Source of the DNA: Acanthopleura granulata
Lineage: Eukaryota; Mollusca; Polyplacophora; Chitonida; Chitonidae
Reading direction: 5' to 3'
Assembly: GCA_016165875.1 (NCBI GenBank)
Contig: JABBOT010000001.1
Location: 34,775,011-34,839,010 of the forward strand
DNA length: 64,000 nt
The position numbers were made by a program, and so were the translations under genes. The notes under the pieces are model-generated. The model saw nothing but the letters and a program-made list of their open reading frames with translations. It made no database searches and was not told the DNA's origin. Each line of letters starts with the position of its first letter. Position 1 is the stretch's first letter. Below, piece by piece: positions 22,980 through 34,649 of the stretch.

Positions 22980-23490
22980 TGCATGTCGACCTCCGGCATC
23001 CGAGGCGTTTCTTGATCCATATGAACAGCTTTGTTAGCAGTTAGAGAGCAAGCCTCGCTATTGACTTGGTCTAATGACATGTGAACAGGAAGGGAAAGTT
23101 AACCTTATGTAAAGATGCCATATCGCATCATGTGGCGGAAGCTCGTGTGCCTAGCCGTCTTGGAAACATGGATTTAGCATCTTGCACCAAATACCTTACC
23201 ACAGAGAAATAGGCCAACACGTTCCATCCTATATCCACAATACGCTTGGATGCTGTCACCCGGGATATTGTCATATGTCCTCCTTCACCACACTTGGGTC
23301 TGAACGGACAGAGCATTTTATCATACAAACAAACCAGAAACATCACGCATTTTCAACACACAGTCACAAGTCTTCTCCATTTACCATGTCTGAGATCACG
23401 CAGTACCATGGAATCAGTTGGACAACCTTTCCCTGATACACGCGTTACCGAACCGTGTGAAGTGTAAGCCGGAAGTGGAGAGTTGAGGAG
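22980..23490 (+). repeat. block F of U2
   Basis: It carries ggaagggaaagttaaccttatgtaaag, ttggaaacatgg, ccatcctatatccac, ccatttaccatgtctgagatcacg and ccggaagtggag. The CACGTG of block F is mutated here (cacgcag). It ends at the centre of the array, where orientation changes. Confidence 0.8.
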
Positions 23491-23820
23491 GGGAATGAGC
23501 TGGCGAAGACATTGTACGATCGATTGGACATGAGAATTAGAAAATCGTAATTACATGTAACAAAAATTATCTGATTAATACCTCTGTATAAGTTCAAAAG
23601 AGCATGAAAGACTATCCTGTGTGGCGTTCTTTGAATGGCAGCGATTATAGTACGTGATGTATCGCTCATGTAACGGCGACTAGATTCTGAAGAAAAAGCA
23701 CAGGGATCTTTGTAAAGAAGACTGTCGAATATGGTTCTGGTATGAACATTGGTTTAATACATTGCTGAAAAGGTATTTAAGAAAACGACCGTTGATGAGT
23801 TTTCTTTCTTAATTTTATGT

Positions 23821-23925
23821 ATTCTCCCGGGCACTCCCCGGTTTCCTCCCACCATAAAGCTGGCCGCCGTCGTATAGGTGAAATATTCTGAGTACGGCGA
23901 TAAAATAAATAAATTAATTAATTAA
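23821..23925 (+). mobile_element. SINE-A 3' end
   Basis: It reads cgggcactccccggtttcctcc, accataaagctggccgccgtcg, gtgaaatattctgagtacggcg and then an AATAAAT-type tail. This is the last third of SINE-A in forward orientation; head and body are missing, as in a 5'-truncated retroposition. Confidence 0.8.
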
Positions 23926-24105
23926 CTATATGTAATTGGGCGTGTAACAAGCAATCTGTGCTCCTGCAGCGGAGAGCGCAGTATTTATGTTGTAAAATTC
24001 GTTACCATCTGACCTAATTAAATTTTGTAATATCATTTAATTGTATATCCTTTGAAATTAAAATGACGGTGTTAATATTTAAAACCAAGCCCGCTATTTA
24101 AAGCA

Positions 24106-24456
24106 GCCGCCTCGGTGGTCTAGTGGTTAGGGCCTCGAGATCGGGAGATCAAAGTTCAAGCCCGGGTCGGCTCATAACAAAGACTTTAAAAAATTGTACT
24201 TGCTGCTGTTTCGCTTGGCACTCAGCATTGGGAGGTAAGAGCAAAGAAACAGGACTGGTAGGTATAGTATGACTTCGTGGGGTGTCATATCTGGTGTCTT
24301 CGGCATGATGTTCCATTGGCGGCAACACTTTGGCGGCATGGACTCGCTCTGCCACAAGAAGACATAATATATACATTTTAAGGACTCCTCCTCGCCACAA
24401 GACTGAAACATTATTAAGTAAGACTTTACGCCCAAGCACTCACTCACTCACTCTTT
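24106..24456 (+). mobile_element. tRNA-headed SINE (SINE-B), near complete
   Basis: The head gccgcctcggtggtctagtgg, with a B-box-like core aaagttcaagcccg at 24151, resembles tRNA genes of the Glu/Asp type. The body then has gcatgatgttccattggcgg, catggactcgctctgccac and aagaagacataatatatac, ending ttattaagtaagac and a CACT-repeat tail. It matches 3157-3455 along its length. It is the best example of this family in the window. Confidence 0.8.
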
Positions 24457-25464
24457 AAAGCTTTAGTCCGAGTATGAATCCTCCGAAATACCTGTGACAT
24501 GTCAAGTTCTAATTTAGTATACAAACATGTATATATCAAACATTTCTCATTGTAATGGTCAGAATATTCAAAATACACATTTACTTACAGGCACAATGAA
24601 GATCGTATGGTGAGCAAGTAATTAACTCATAACTATCTGGCCCATAATTTCATTTATAATTGTGGATCATAGATGTTGTAAATAATTCTAATTAACGGCA
24701 TGGTAAATCCTGAACTTTTGAATTGCAAAATAGCTTAAATTCCAGAAGTTTCAATCTTTCAAATTTACGACCAAATGCTTCTCCTAGCGATTGCGTCATC
24801 CAAGGACAAGCAAGTGCCCTAAAAAATGGGGAAAAAAATATGAAGTGTATGCAAATGTGCATGTTGAATAAAAAAACTTGTATGATATATTGTAACTTTG
24901 ATTGCCTCAAGCTGGAACTGGATATACATTCAAGCGCACTCAATCAAGGTTGAAAATGTTATAATCCGACGGGCTGAAGCCCAGAACTAAACTCACAAAG
25001 AGCACAATGTCCACGTGAATGGAAATATTGCTTTAAGATTGTTTTGCTTTAAGAGTTTAATTTGCAACATCACTAGTTAGTAAATATTTCAATATTTAAA
25101 TTCATCATCTGCCATAACATCGGTTCGGCATTCTGGTGATAAATTACATGTTATTAAAAACTATAGTTCACCAAACGGTCGTTTCCTTCATTGTCTTTGA
25201 AATGGTGGCATATGCCTACTCTGTCACACAATATTCGATATTCTTTTCTGAGAAAACCCCTGAGCATTTTTAACTGAACGTAGTCGATGCAACACCAGTA
25301 GCATGTGGTCATGCGCCAACTTTGTCGATGTCATCAAAATAATTCTACACCGGTTAGTGCTTTGTGCTTTCCTTCACCTGCAGAGATGTACCAAATAGAT
25401 AAATTCCGTTGTATATGGTTGAGCATTTCTCAGGCCCAGTCGATGATGTCTTACGTACCATACC

Positions 25465-26580
25465 TCATTTCCACTTCCGGTTTAATTTTTCACACGGTTC
25501 CGTAACACGAGCACCAGTGAACGGTTGTTCAACTGTTTCCATGGTCACACGTGATCTCAGCCATGGCAAATGGAGAAGACCTGTGATTGTGTGTTGAATA
25601 TGCGTGATGTTTGTAGTTTGTTCGTGGGATATAATGCTGGAGGTCCGTTCAGACATGAGTATGATGAAAGAGGACGTATGACTGTATCCCGGGTGACGGC
25701 ATTCAATATCACTGGGAGTATAGGATGGAACGTGTTGGTTTACTTGATCAGGCACTTTGTGTGAGACGCTCAGTTGCTATCTCCAAGACGGCTAGGTACA
25801 AGTGCTTCCGTCGCATGACGCTATATGAGGACTTCACATAAAATTAACTGCCAACGGACACATCAAGAAACGTCTTGCCCTTTACATCACATGCCGAAGC
25901 GCGACGCGCTGACACCCGTTTAATGTTGCCGCCCAATGGCAACAAATATAATATGTAGTTATTGGCAGCCAGAAGACACGGTTTGGCATGCAATATGCGT
26001 CATGAAGAACGGAACAGGATGAAATCAAGAGGCTGCAGTGTCGCCCAGGAGCTGGGATGGACAAGGCAATAACGACTTATTGATAACAATATGTATTATG
26101 GGCTGTGGATTGAAAAATCTGGGTTATCGGAGATAGGAAAATAGAAATCACCCACTCACTGTCGAGTCGTCAATTGCAGATGCAGACTGAAAGATAACGA
26201 CCGAAACAGGTTAATATCCTATGTTATTGTCATCTCCACGCTAAACGTGATGGGTCTTTTTAACAAGGACATTTCAGTCGACGCCTGCACCCCGCTGAGG
26301 CTGTATTTATCCTGTTTAAATCGCACAATCTCCTTTGCCCTATAATCACGAGAAAACGTCGTTCTCAACATGTTTGAACATAACCGGCTTAAAATCCACT
26401 TGGCTTTGAAGTGGATATTTTGCCTGTTACATGACCGGGAGAAAAATCCGGAAAATGGTAATTCACGGTTTGTGTCAGGAAATTTGCGTTTAGAAAAGGC
26501 AAAATGGACAAAAGAACGGAAAAAAATCCCAATGCTTTATCGGGATTTTAAAGCATCGTTAATTCCGAAAAGAAGGGAAG
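25465..26580 (-). repeat. blocks F and E of U3
   Basis: It begins cacttccggttt, then ttgttcaactgtttccatggtcac, cgtgatctcagccatggcaaatgg, gtgtgttgaatatgcgtgatg, tgactgtatcccgggtgac, agacggctaggtac, gttattggcagccagaag, gtcgcccaggagctgggatgg and gaaaatccactt. This is the complement of F and E of U1 and U2. A plus-strand frame of 71 codons (26370-26585) has no counterpart of the same frame in U7 or U6. Confidence 0.8.
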
Positions 26581-27179
26581 TATGATACATTATCAGTATT
26601 TGGCACTGTCTTCTCTGGCAGTTCAGATATTCAACAAAGTACAAAGTCTTATGATGCTAATAATAAAGGCCCGTAACTTTTCATTACCATTGTCATTGCA
26701 AACTTTACCACAATAACCATGACACAGTCCCACGCTTCCATTGAATAAGATTGAAAAGCCGCCAGGGAAAAATTAATCAAGTGAAGTTTTCCTTGTTCTG
26801 TCAAACTTTAATAGATTTACAGCGGATACACTTATATGTTAAAACGCTCTCTGTGTTAACGGGATTGAATGTTGCAGTTATGCAAAGATTTTATCATTCA
26901 ATCTTTACAACGTGAATAGGGCCGAAGAAGGTTTAAAACAGAAAAATTGTTCTCGTACTTACAATTCCTCGACATCTACTTAGATATAGGGCTTCGACAT
27001 CATTCTGAATATTGGAACGTCGCAATCCAACCAAGCGTTTGGTGTTGCTTGAATCTCTAATGGCCATTCCTGTAGGTTTTAATTGTACACAGACTACACG
27101 AAATGGGTGCCATGATTTCTTTCTTGCCTTATTGTCCCAATGCCGTAAATACGTTTGGGAAATGCCCAGCATCAATCAT

Positions 27180-27610
27180 TCCCAACTTTGAATAGGGTTT
27201 CCCAGGCATGTGGATAATATGTACTGGGATGAAACGGCTGCTTGATAGGGGAACGAGAGTAAGATAGGGCGATGTATGACAGTCTGATTCAGTCAGGACT
27301 GAGGTTGATGTGTGGGTCACCCTGGGGCCTGGGTCGGCCAGTCTAGACTCGGACATCTTATAACATACACTTCAATAATATAGGTAATATCACTTTATGT
27401 CAAGATCCTGATGAGTCTAAGCTCGACGGCTGTCTGCTACTCAAGAAACAGGGTTATGCATAGCGCAAATGACTAGGATAGAGAGCCGCACTTACCGTAA
27501 CTGGCGAGTTTTCTCTGACCTAGGGGATTTGTACATTGACGGCCGCCTAGTGTCCACAAGCACCAAATTAAACAGCCGCGTTTGGTCACGTCGTAGACAT
27601 ACTTCATACT
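27180..27610 (-). repeat. block C of U3
   Basis: It shows the complement of block C: gacagtctgattcagtc, ggcctgggtcggccagtctagactcgga, ataggtaatatcac, gacggctgtctgctactc and tggcgagttttctctg. The second half is more diverged than in U6. Confidence 0.7.
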
Positions 27611-27761
27611 GCAGTCAAACAAGCAACACCTCATTGGTAAAAACCAGGATAGGCAGAAAGCAACGCCTTACTCAACTAAAACAGCAGCCTTCCTGTTACG
27701 ATTTGCGATTGAAAGAGAAACTGATATCTTTAGTTTAGAAGAGTCACCTAGGCACGGCGAC

Positions 27762-28030
27762 AACTTATTTATTTATTTGATTTATATTTTACGCCGTACT
27801 TAAGAATATTTCACTTATACGACGGCTGCCAGCATTATGGTGGGGGAAAACCGGCCAGAGCACGGGGAAAACACACACCCTTCGGCAGGTTGCTGGCGGA
27901 CCTTCCCACGTATGGCCGGGGATGAAGACGTCATGAGCTGGTCTTACACTCAGGGCGACCGCATTGGTGGGAGGCTTCTGGGATGCCTACTTAAAACGCC
28001 ACAGCGAAACCAGACTCTTTCCGCGAATAG
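27762..28030 (-). mobile_element. SINE-A, near complete
   Basis: Reverse orientation. The tail ttatttatttga is followed by ttttacgccgtacttaag, aatatttcacttatacgacgg, cagcattatggtgggg, cttcggcaggttgctggcgg and cttcccacgtatggccgggg. Then tgagctgg, gcgaccgcattggtgggaggct and the end of a tRNA-like head follow. It lies in U3 between blocks C and B and is absent at that place in U6. Confidence 0.85.
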
Positions 28031-29250
28031 AAAATGTGGCATTAGTTTGCCATCAAACATCTTTTTGTGACTTTGGACCGAGACCAAACGACGTTCTTAT
28101 CTTATATAGCGAATATAAATGAATGAAAAATTCCCCAAAACCCCAACACCTATGGATTAGGAACCAAAGACAACATGTGACAGCATGTGGTTGTATTGTC
28201 ATAGTTGATTGCGATGTTAACTGAGCAGATAGCCGGAAATAGCTCCTCAGATGACACATAATTGGCATGGAAAAAGAATTTGTGTAGAGGTCAAATCTGT
28301 GCAAAGATCAATGGCACAGTGGGTTTGTAATGACCGTTTAACGCAATCTTAAAAACAGATGGCAAAACCTTTTTTCATGACAGATTTATACCTTGAGAGG
28401 TTTTCAAACAACCTAAAAAGCCTTTGATGTCCAATTACTCAAATCCTGTTTTTTCGGGGGTTTTTTGTTAATGACATTTTTGGACATTTTCATCGATGTC
28501 ATACCAGATACCATCGGTGTCAGACTCGAGGATTTTGTTTTAATGATCGTGCTGCATAATGTGTGGTTATTTCTGTATTTGTTTATTGCTTATCCCTCTG
28601 TTTAAAACTGTTTTAAATAATCGGATCTGTTTTGAAAGGTGGAGATTCTTATAATGTCCAGAGTAAACCACCGGCTTCTGACAAACTACTACCATACTCT
28701 CCTATATATGGTATATGGAAGGCAAGATTAACTAAAGATCACAGGATAGCGAGAGTCTTAATCACTTCTCCCCACATATGCTCCAGAAAGAATGGAAGCT
28801 GTAAAAATCTTGACTAATCCCCGTTCGAGGTTGGGACTTAGCCGTCAGAGAATTGGCGGTCAAATGGCAAACATATTAACAGAACGGCCAGCACCCGTTC
28901 TCAATATGTATATGTAGTCACGAAAAGAGAAACGTTATGTTACACACTGGGACAAACACTGAACTCGACAGTCACCTGCCATAAAAAAGCCTGCTTTGAA
29001 TCGACCAATGGTCATCACATGGTAGAAGCTTTTTGGACTTCCCTGGTGAAATACTTTTCTTTTAGGTAATAACTGTGTGGACAATGTATTTTTTCACAGG
29101 TAACAAAAACGACAAAGTGCACTGAAAACTTCTCGCCACGTTCAAGACTCAAAAGAACAACATTCTCAGCTCCAAGGACTATAGCCGTTCACTTCTCTCT
29201 AGCGAGAATCCTAAAATATGGCACTTTGATAATTTCCAAAAACGTGTCAC
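28031..29250. other. no supported gene; diverged unit sequence
   Basis: AT-rich sequence between SINE-A and block B of U3. By position it should correspond to the segment between C and B, but I could not match it securely. No open frame longer than about 83 codons was recognised. Confidence 0.35.
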
Positions 29251-29454
29251 ACCTCCCCGAGAGTTACCAAACCCTGGAATATCCAGGGAACCGTAGATTT
29301 ACATTTAAATATTTCGCATAGCACCGCCTTACTGCAAACAAGACGTTTAGAATCCAGCTGGAACGGATAGCCTTAGACCCCTGGGACATTCCAGAGTCCA
29401 ACATGACAAACAGCATTTTCCTGAGAACGCTTCGCCAGCGCCTTTGTGTGTGAG

Positions 29455-29640
29455 CTTCACAACAGACAGGTTGTCTATATCTCTGGCCTCTGCACAAAGA
29501 TAAATAAATGTATAACTGATCTTCTAGCAACAAGTCTTCATTTCTTTTACTGAATATTTTGTTTGTCGTGATTAACAGAGTACCGAGAATATAATGCAAT
29601 GTCCACAGAAACATGAAAATATCTCTAGACATTTTAACGG
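29455..29640 (-). repeat. block B of U3
   Basis: It contains gacaggttgtctatatctctgg, aaagataaataaatgtataa, atttcttttactgaatattttg and aatataatgcaatgtccac. This is the complement of block B in U1 and U2 and parallels U5 and U6. Confidence 0.75.
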
Positions 29641-30399
29641 TACTGTTGTAAAACAAAAGCTTCCTGATTAGTGGAGGTTGGGCAAATGTTGTCATATGGT
29701 GTTGGGGGGGGCGATTATTTTATATTTCCTCAAACACGATCCTGACACTCAAGTGTTTGTGGCAAGTAAAAGAACTGAAAAGTTGATATTTGATCTTAAT
29801 TTTCAAATGGCCCACATCTCCAAAGAATTGGCTGAGAGGTTAAGAAAGGTTATTACCTGTAAATGTGTCTTTTCAGACACATGCCTGATGTGTCCAACAG
29901 AGTGTCTCTAACTTCGTCCTTAAATATCCAAAGAAAGTCACAACTTTTTAAAGGCAATTAATTGTGGCTCTGCAGAAGTTTCGAAGTTTTGGTATTAAGT
30001 TTTACTCTCAATCACTCAAAATTTATCCAGCAGCCGTTACTGTGTAGTAGGCCTTTCAGTGTGGCTTTCATGATTCAGTGTGAAAAATGTCTGGTCGCTT
30101 CGTACAAGAGAAAGCCACTGATATGCCTAAACCCCCACACGAAATTCAAACAGTGCAGCATAGCAGTAAAAGCAGAGCTGCAACGACATTCTCATAGGTG
30201 ACAAATGGTGACATGTGACTTTATGTGCGGCCTTTTGGCAGTTTACCTTCGTTACAGTTTTATTTTAAATCTTCAGGTTATTGTGTAATTGCATTAAATG
30301 TGATGACAACACAGCAGTTTGAGAAATACTAAACCAGTCAAATCTGAAATTTTGCATTTTACATGTGCATACGTTAATACCTCTTGAACGCTTACATAG

Positions 30400-30560
30400 C
30401 AGTTAGAATAAAACCCTAAATGAGATAAATTCACAAGAGATTTCACCGGTAACGTATGCTCATTTGTCTATTATTATACTGTCATCGCTGCTTTGGTATT
30501 ATTCCCTATCCTATAATCTCTTATAACAGATAAGGTTGTGTCTCAGAGAGAGTAGCCAGG
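30400..30560 (+). repeat. segment flipped relative to the rest of U3
   Basis: The words aaccctaaatgagataaat, cacaagagatttcaccggtaacg match 8020-8075 of U1 in the same orientation, although the rest of U3 is inverted relative to U1. It lies where block A would be expected. It suggests a local inversion that also removed block A. Confidence 0.5.
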
Positions 30561-30649
30561 AACACCATTGAGCAGCCTTTTACTATGCATCACAGCTTGA
30601 AATAGACAGTGATGTCACATTTTGCACTTAATAATTACTCACAAATCAT

Positions 30650-31445
30650 TGTTAAATGACCACTGAGTACTTTCAACACTACATGACGAAAATACTCTTG
30701 TTTGAAAGCGACTAAGACTGTCATAGGGAGAGATCAGACGAAGGAGTTTGATGAAGATTGATATATATATATATATATCTATTCGGCCCAACATGGAATT
30801 ATCTCTGATTTCTAGGACACAAGCCTGATCTTAGGCTAATGGCTAGAAAATAAACCTGTTACTACGATTCAATTCGGAATGACCGGCCGGGACAGATTCC
30901 TAGTTGTGTAGCGTTTCGAATGTCCCACACGCAAGGTAAATTAAGCATCTTCTAAGACAGAGCGGAAGATGGTAACTTGACTGGACATTAGCTTGGCGAA
31001 AATTGGCGGTTTTAGGATAAACGCGGAAAGCTTTTAAGCCTTGTCTGATTTGCACGAAAGATTTCTAAAATGAACAGCGCAGTTTTATTTTTTCCCTTAA
31101 GATCTACTTTGATATAATTATGGGATACACCTACACAATGGGCGACTTCACTAATGGACAGGCGTTTCGAATATGTAAAGGAAAATTCTCACTTGAATTG
31201 GTGAACTGATAATAAAGTGATAAATTGTATTTTTCTTTTGTGGAAATTAATCTAACAACACTAAAAACACCCATTCGATAAACAGACTAAACTATAGCTG
31301 TGAAAAGAGACCCCAAAAATGCATCATACATGTTGAAATTACTTGCAAACACGATTCACTATATAACCCGGATCGAATGAATTTCACATTAACGCGCTTA
31401 AGCTGACTCCATCAAAAGAATCAAGAGGGCTTCACACACTCATAA
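30650..31445 (-). repeat. block Z of U3
   Basis: It contains gaaagcgactaagactgtc, cctgatcttaggctaatggct, cggaatgaccggccgggacag, cttctaagacagagcgga and gaattggtgaactgata. It parallels U5 (43040-43830) and U6 (54830-55640) and is the complement of 6350-6780 in U1. A short (TA)n run at 30761-30778 is private to this copy. Confidence 0.75.
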
Positions 31446-31448
31446 CTA

Positions 31449-32607
31449 TACTGAACAGAAATATAAACGCAAGAAGCAGTATTTTAATAAAATTAACAGC
31501 ATGATCCAATTTCTTTCAATATAGTTTTTCACGCATGCATAAAATGGACGCTTAGCAATACATTCCCATAACTGATGGAAACGGTCAACCGATAGTAAAG
31601 CTGAGTCCGATTAGGAAACAGGTGTGTTGTCATTTTGGAAGATTCCACACGTCAATACCGAGTATGTTCGCCGTTTCCCTGCGGTACTGCTACACATCAT
31701 CGACGTATAGAACTGATGAGATCGTCAATTGTGACTTGTGGAATGTTTCCCCACTTCTGTGTGACGGCCAAACTCCGCGATGTTAGCCGAAACTGTTGCC
31801 CCACCACCACCGTACTGCACCCTACGCCCTACGGAGACGTCGGCGTAGCGCTCACTGTCCCGCCGAACCCGCTGCCTCCCATCGGCTCTGTATAGCTGAA
31901 AACGGGATTCACCTGGAAAAAAAAAACACGTCGCCATAGTGCCAAAGGCCAACGAACATGAATGTTAACCCAGTCGTGACTCTGGTGTAGAGCAGGGGTA
32001 AAGGTCTATACCCTAGACTACGGGCTCGCAAATTCGTTAGGCAATTTCGAACCGTTTGAGCGGAAATCAGGTTATTATGAATCCGACTGTTTCGTTAGTT
32101 GTGGCAGTGGCAGTGGCCTGAAACGATTGCGGAGGTGGAGGAGGCGAATATGGCGGTCTTGGTCGGAGGGCGTTACAGGCGGTATGGGGGCGACTAGTTG
32201 TAGTGCCGAATTCTTCGGAACGTCTTCAAAGACGACTATTCCTTGACACATTAACGTTAAGGGTTCTGTCGACGGCGCGCTCTCGTTGGTTTGGTGGCAT
32301 CTTTGGCATCGTGCCTTTTGACAGAACTTGTACTGTACAGTCGGTCTTTTGTACACCTGAGGACAGGGAGTACCAGGGAAGACCTTACAGATCACTGAAT
32401 ACTACAGATAGGGTCTCACCTCTCTGACAGGTCAAAATGGTGAATAGGCTTGAAATCGACAACAGTTTAGCTTTGGAGACTGGAATGTACGCACAAGTAG
32501 GGGTTTTGCTTTACGCCATCCTTCGGCGCAATATGGACAAAGCTCACAGCATTATCTTGTAAAATATTGCAAAAAGAAAAGTATTGCGTGTATATTTTTG
32601 TCCAGTA
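31449..32607 (-). mobile_element. Tc1-like DNA transposon, decayed
   Basis: The element starts tactgaacagaaatataaacgc and ends gcgtgtatatttttgtccagta, which are imperfect inverted repeats. It is flanked by TA on both sides (31447-31448 and 32608-32609), as expected for this superfamily. It holds a broken transposase on the minus strand. In sister copies the flanks are joined: tagccactcac at 43840 in U5 and ttagccacttac at 55635 in U6, against ggttagccactcgc here. The length is 1.16 kb, shorter than the usual ~1.6 kb, because of an internal deletion. Confidence 0.85.
31652..32309 (-). pseudogene. Tc1-like transposase pseudogene
   Basis: From the right end the minus strand shows the following, in more than one frame. 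First comes a DNA-binding part ending in DQDRHIRLLHLRNRF. Next comes ISAQTVRN, then the start of the DDE catalytic domain as ESRFQLYRADGRQRV and ERYADV. The end reads TIDDLISSIRR (stop) CVAVPQGNGEHTRY (stop). The first catalytic aspartate is changed: the residue before ESRF is glycine, where the family has aspartate. The segment that should hold the second aspartate and the glutamate is deleted, with the joint near 31757-31790. There are also frameshifts near 32090 and 32250. It cannot make active enzyme. Confidence 0.85.
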
Positions 32608-32609
32608 TA

Positions 32610-33030
32610 GGTTAGCCACTCGCAGAGAAATAACCCAACCTTGGTACAATTTGATAACGAGGTGAAAAACAGAAAATTTGATAATTATCCACGTTAAGAG
32701 GTGAGCATAGTTTCATCCTTGATTTTCATCTTCGTGTGTTGATTTTGTTCTCTTTTTTATTTAATCGGTAATTTACGCGGTGTTGAAGAATACATCACTC
32801 ATATACCGTATGTTGGGAGTTCTCTTTTTCAACTTCATCGTGACATAATGTCAAGTCGAAAACATGGAAAGGTAGCACAATTAATAACTTTGCTCTCGCC
32901 AAAGTCTCTAATTCTGAAGGTTAGGCAAGGTGCTTTTGTGTAGCCCACGCATAACCCGTTCTGCGCACATGTAATGATGCTGTACTCCAAATAGCAATAT
33001 GGCCTATTAGATCAGTGTTAATGGTGGACA
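32610..33030 (-). repeat. rest of Z and block Y of U3
   Basis: After the transposon the unit resumes with ttagccactcgcagagaaataacccaacc and gaaaatttgataattatcc. Then follow ttacgcggtgttgaagaatacatcactc and gttaatggtggacaatgaaaacattg. Parallel stretches are at 43840-44700 (U5) and 55640-56420 (U6). Confidence 0.7.
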
Positions 33031-33036
33031 ATGAAA

Positions 33037-33135
33037 ACATTGGGGTTTTCTCTCACCATAATGCTGGCCTCCGTCGTATAAGAGTATGGCGTAAAACACC
33101 AATCAAATAAATATATAAATAAATAAATCACCATT
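33037..33135 (+). mobile_element. SINE-A 3' end
   Basis: Forward-orientation tail: gttttctctcaccataatgctgg, cctccgtcgtataag, gtatggcgtaaaacaccaatc and then repeated AAATA. It is 5'-truncated and inserted between Y and X of U3. Confidence 0.85.
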
Positions 33136-33720
33136 TGAAGCGATGTCAAGTCTGCAGGGATGTAAAGAAACTTAGTCATAGAATCGGTGATTGCTCTAAA
33201 AATTGACAAGTATGGTTTAACAACCACAATATATTTCAGTTTTTTTAATTGTTAGTGGTCATATCTCCAGTTTATTACCAAAGACACCTTGGGTTTCTGG
33301 TAGAATAAAATACTTTTAGCACAACGTTTTTTATTATTGATTGCACTAATTTGATTGTAAATTAATTTACATGGGTTTATCTCTCCAAGTTCTAAAGGTC
33401 ACTGAGGAAACCATCAGGGAAAACATTGGAAATATAAGATTGGCTCATTAAGGGGTCAATATAGGCAATTAACGACGTTGACACTTGTGGGAGAGTTGGG
33501 CCATTTTCCTTCTGTTCAACGTTATCCACTCATTCCGAAAAAAGCAAACTTTGTTAACGATGGTGAAGAATTGAAGAAATTCCATCATATAATTCCAGTT
33601 CATTGTAGGAAAAGCACTCATCTGAATATTTACGATGTAATCTTTCATCGTCTATTCAAACATAGAAAACAAATATAACATAAATATTTTAGCACCATGT
33701 CTTCCAGAGTCCTCCTATGA
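33136..33720 (-). repeat. block X of U3
   Basis: It contains tttctggtagaataaaatac, gggagagttgggccattttcc and cactcatctgaatatttacg. It parallels 39520-39930 (U4), 44700-44870 (U5) and 56570-56960 (U6). I did not find the complement in U1 or U2. Confidence 0.7.
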
Positions 33721-34649
33721 CTTTCTGGATAATTCCTGTTACATAGGTACAGGTGTATCCGTCACATGACGTGATATGGAGACTTTATATAAGATTAACT
33801 TTCCCCTCCTCTCCATATCTCATTAGACCAAGTCATTAGAGACGCTTGCTGACTAACTGCAAACAGAGCTGCTCATAGAGATCGACACGCAAAAAACAGT
33901 TGAATACTGCCCCTCGATGATAAGACGTGGTTATTGGCAGCCAGAAGAAACCGCTCGGAATGGCATATATGTCATAGAGTACAGAACAGGATAAGGCGAA
34001 GTGGTGACAGTGATGCCCAGGAGCTGGGATAGACAGGCAAATAACAACTTATTGTTTACAATACGTGTTATGGATTGTGGTTTGAAAAATCTGGGTTAGC
34101 CGGTATGTGAAATAATTGGACGAATAAAGATATTCTCTGGTCGCGATGGGTCGTCAAGTGCTTCGATGCAGAGTGCAAGATAACGACCAAAGCGGGTAAC
34201 TTAATATTCTATGCTATTATGATCTCCACGCTAAACGTGATACGTCTTTGTAATAGAGATATCTTTCTCTGGTTTTGTGTTTTAAAAGGAAAATAATCGT
34301 TCCTTTTAAGAGGTCTGTGACATTTTAATAATGCAGTGTTACATGCGAAAAATCAAAGCCTGCGGGTATATTTATACTATTTAAATCGAGCGATCTCCAG
34401 GCTTTCAGCTGTTCCCTGTAATTAAGGTAAAACGTCGTTCTCACCAAAATGTTCCAAAGAGATCGACTTAAAAATCCACTTGGCTTTGAAATAGGTATTT
34501 TGCATGCTTGTTCTGATTGAGAGAAAAACATAGACAATCATAGTTTACAGACTTCAGAATTCATATCTGGAAGATTGCGTATAGCAAAAACAGAATAAAA
34601 GTGTTAAAAACACCCCCTAATTTCATACCGCTCTGTCACACCAATCTCT

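Larger units (their letters stand above)
15425..23490 (+). repeat. array copy U2 (forward), ~8.1 kb unit
   Basis: The second forward copy has the same block order as U1: A (15475-15890), B (16500-16930), the post-B segment (17200-17640 and 18170-18400), C (19840-20440), D (21650-21850), E (22300-22900) and F (22980-23490). The left end ttctcggccaaagctctttcag is the complement of gaaagaggttagccgaaaaagg beside block A in U5 and U6. Differences from U1 are a 132-base tandem duplication at 16997, an extra ~520 bases at 17650-18170, and no SINE in block G. Confidence 0.8.
23491..25464. other. centre of the array between divergent-facing halves
   Basis: This ~2-kb stretch separates the F block of U2 from the inverted F block of U3. 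It contains a SINE-A tail (23821-23925), a nearly complete SINE-B (24106-24456) and otherwise AT-rich unassigned sequence. A short pair of overlapping opposite-strand frames at 24692-24953 has no recognisable domain. I see no palindrome directly at a junction point, so the inversion joint itself has been altered or filled by later insertions. Confidence 0.5.
25465..33700 (-). repeat. array copy U3 (inverted)
   Basis: This is the first inverted copy. Blocks read in reverse order along the plus strand: F (25465-25860), E (25860-26580), D/H remnants (26590-27000), C (27180-27610), B (29455-29640), Z (30650-31445 and 32610-32700), Y (32700-33010) and X (33475-33690). Block A is missing or unrecognisable. 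It carries a full SINE-A (27762), a Tc1-like transposon (31449) and a SINE-A tail (33040). Confidence 0.75.

Noticed and set aside
31450..32610. GC-rich island that first looked like a unique gene
   Set aside because: Its ends, TA flanks and transposase motifs identify it as a broken Tc1-like element.
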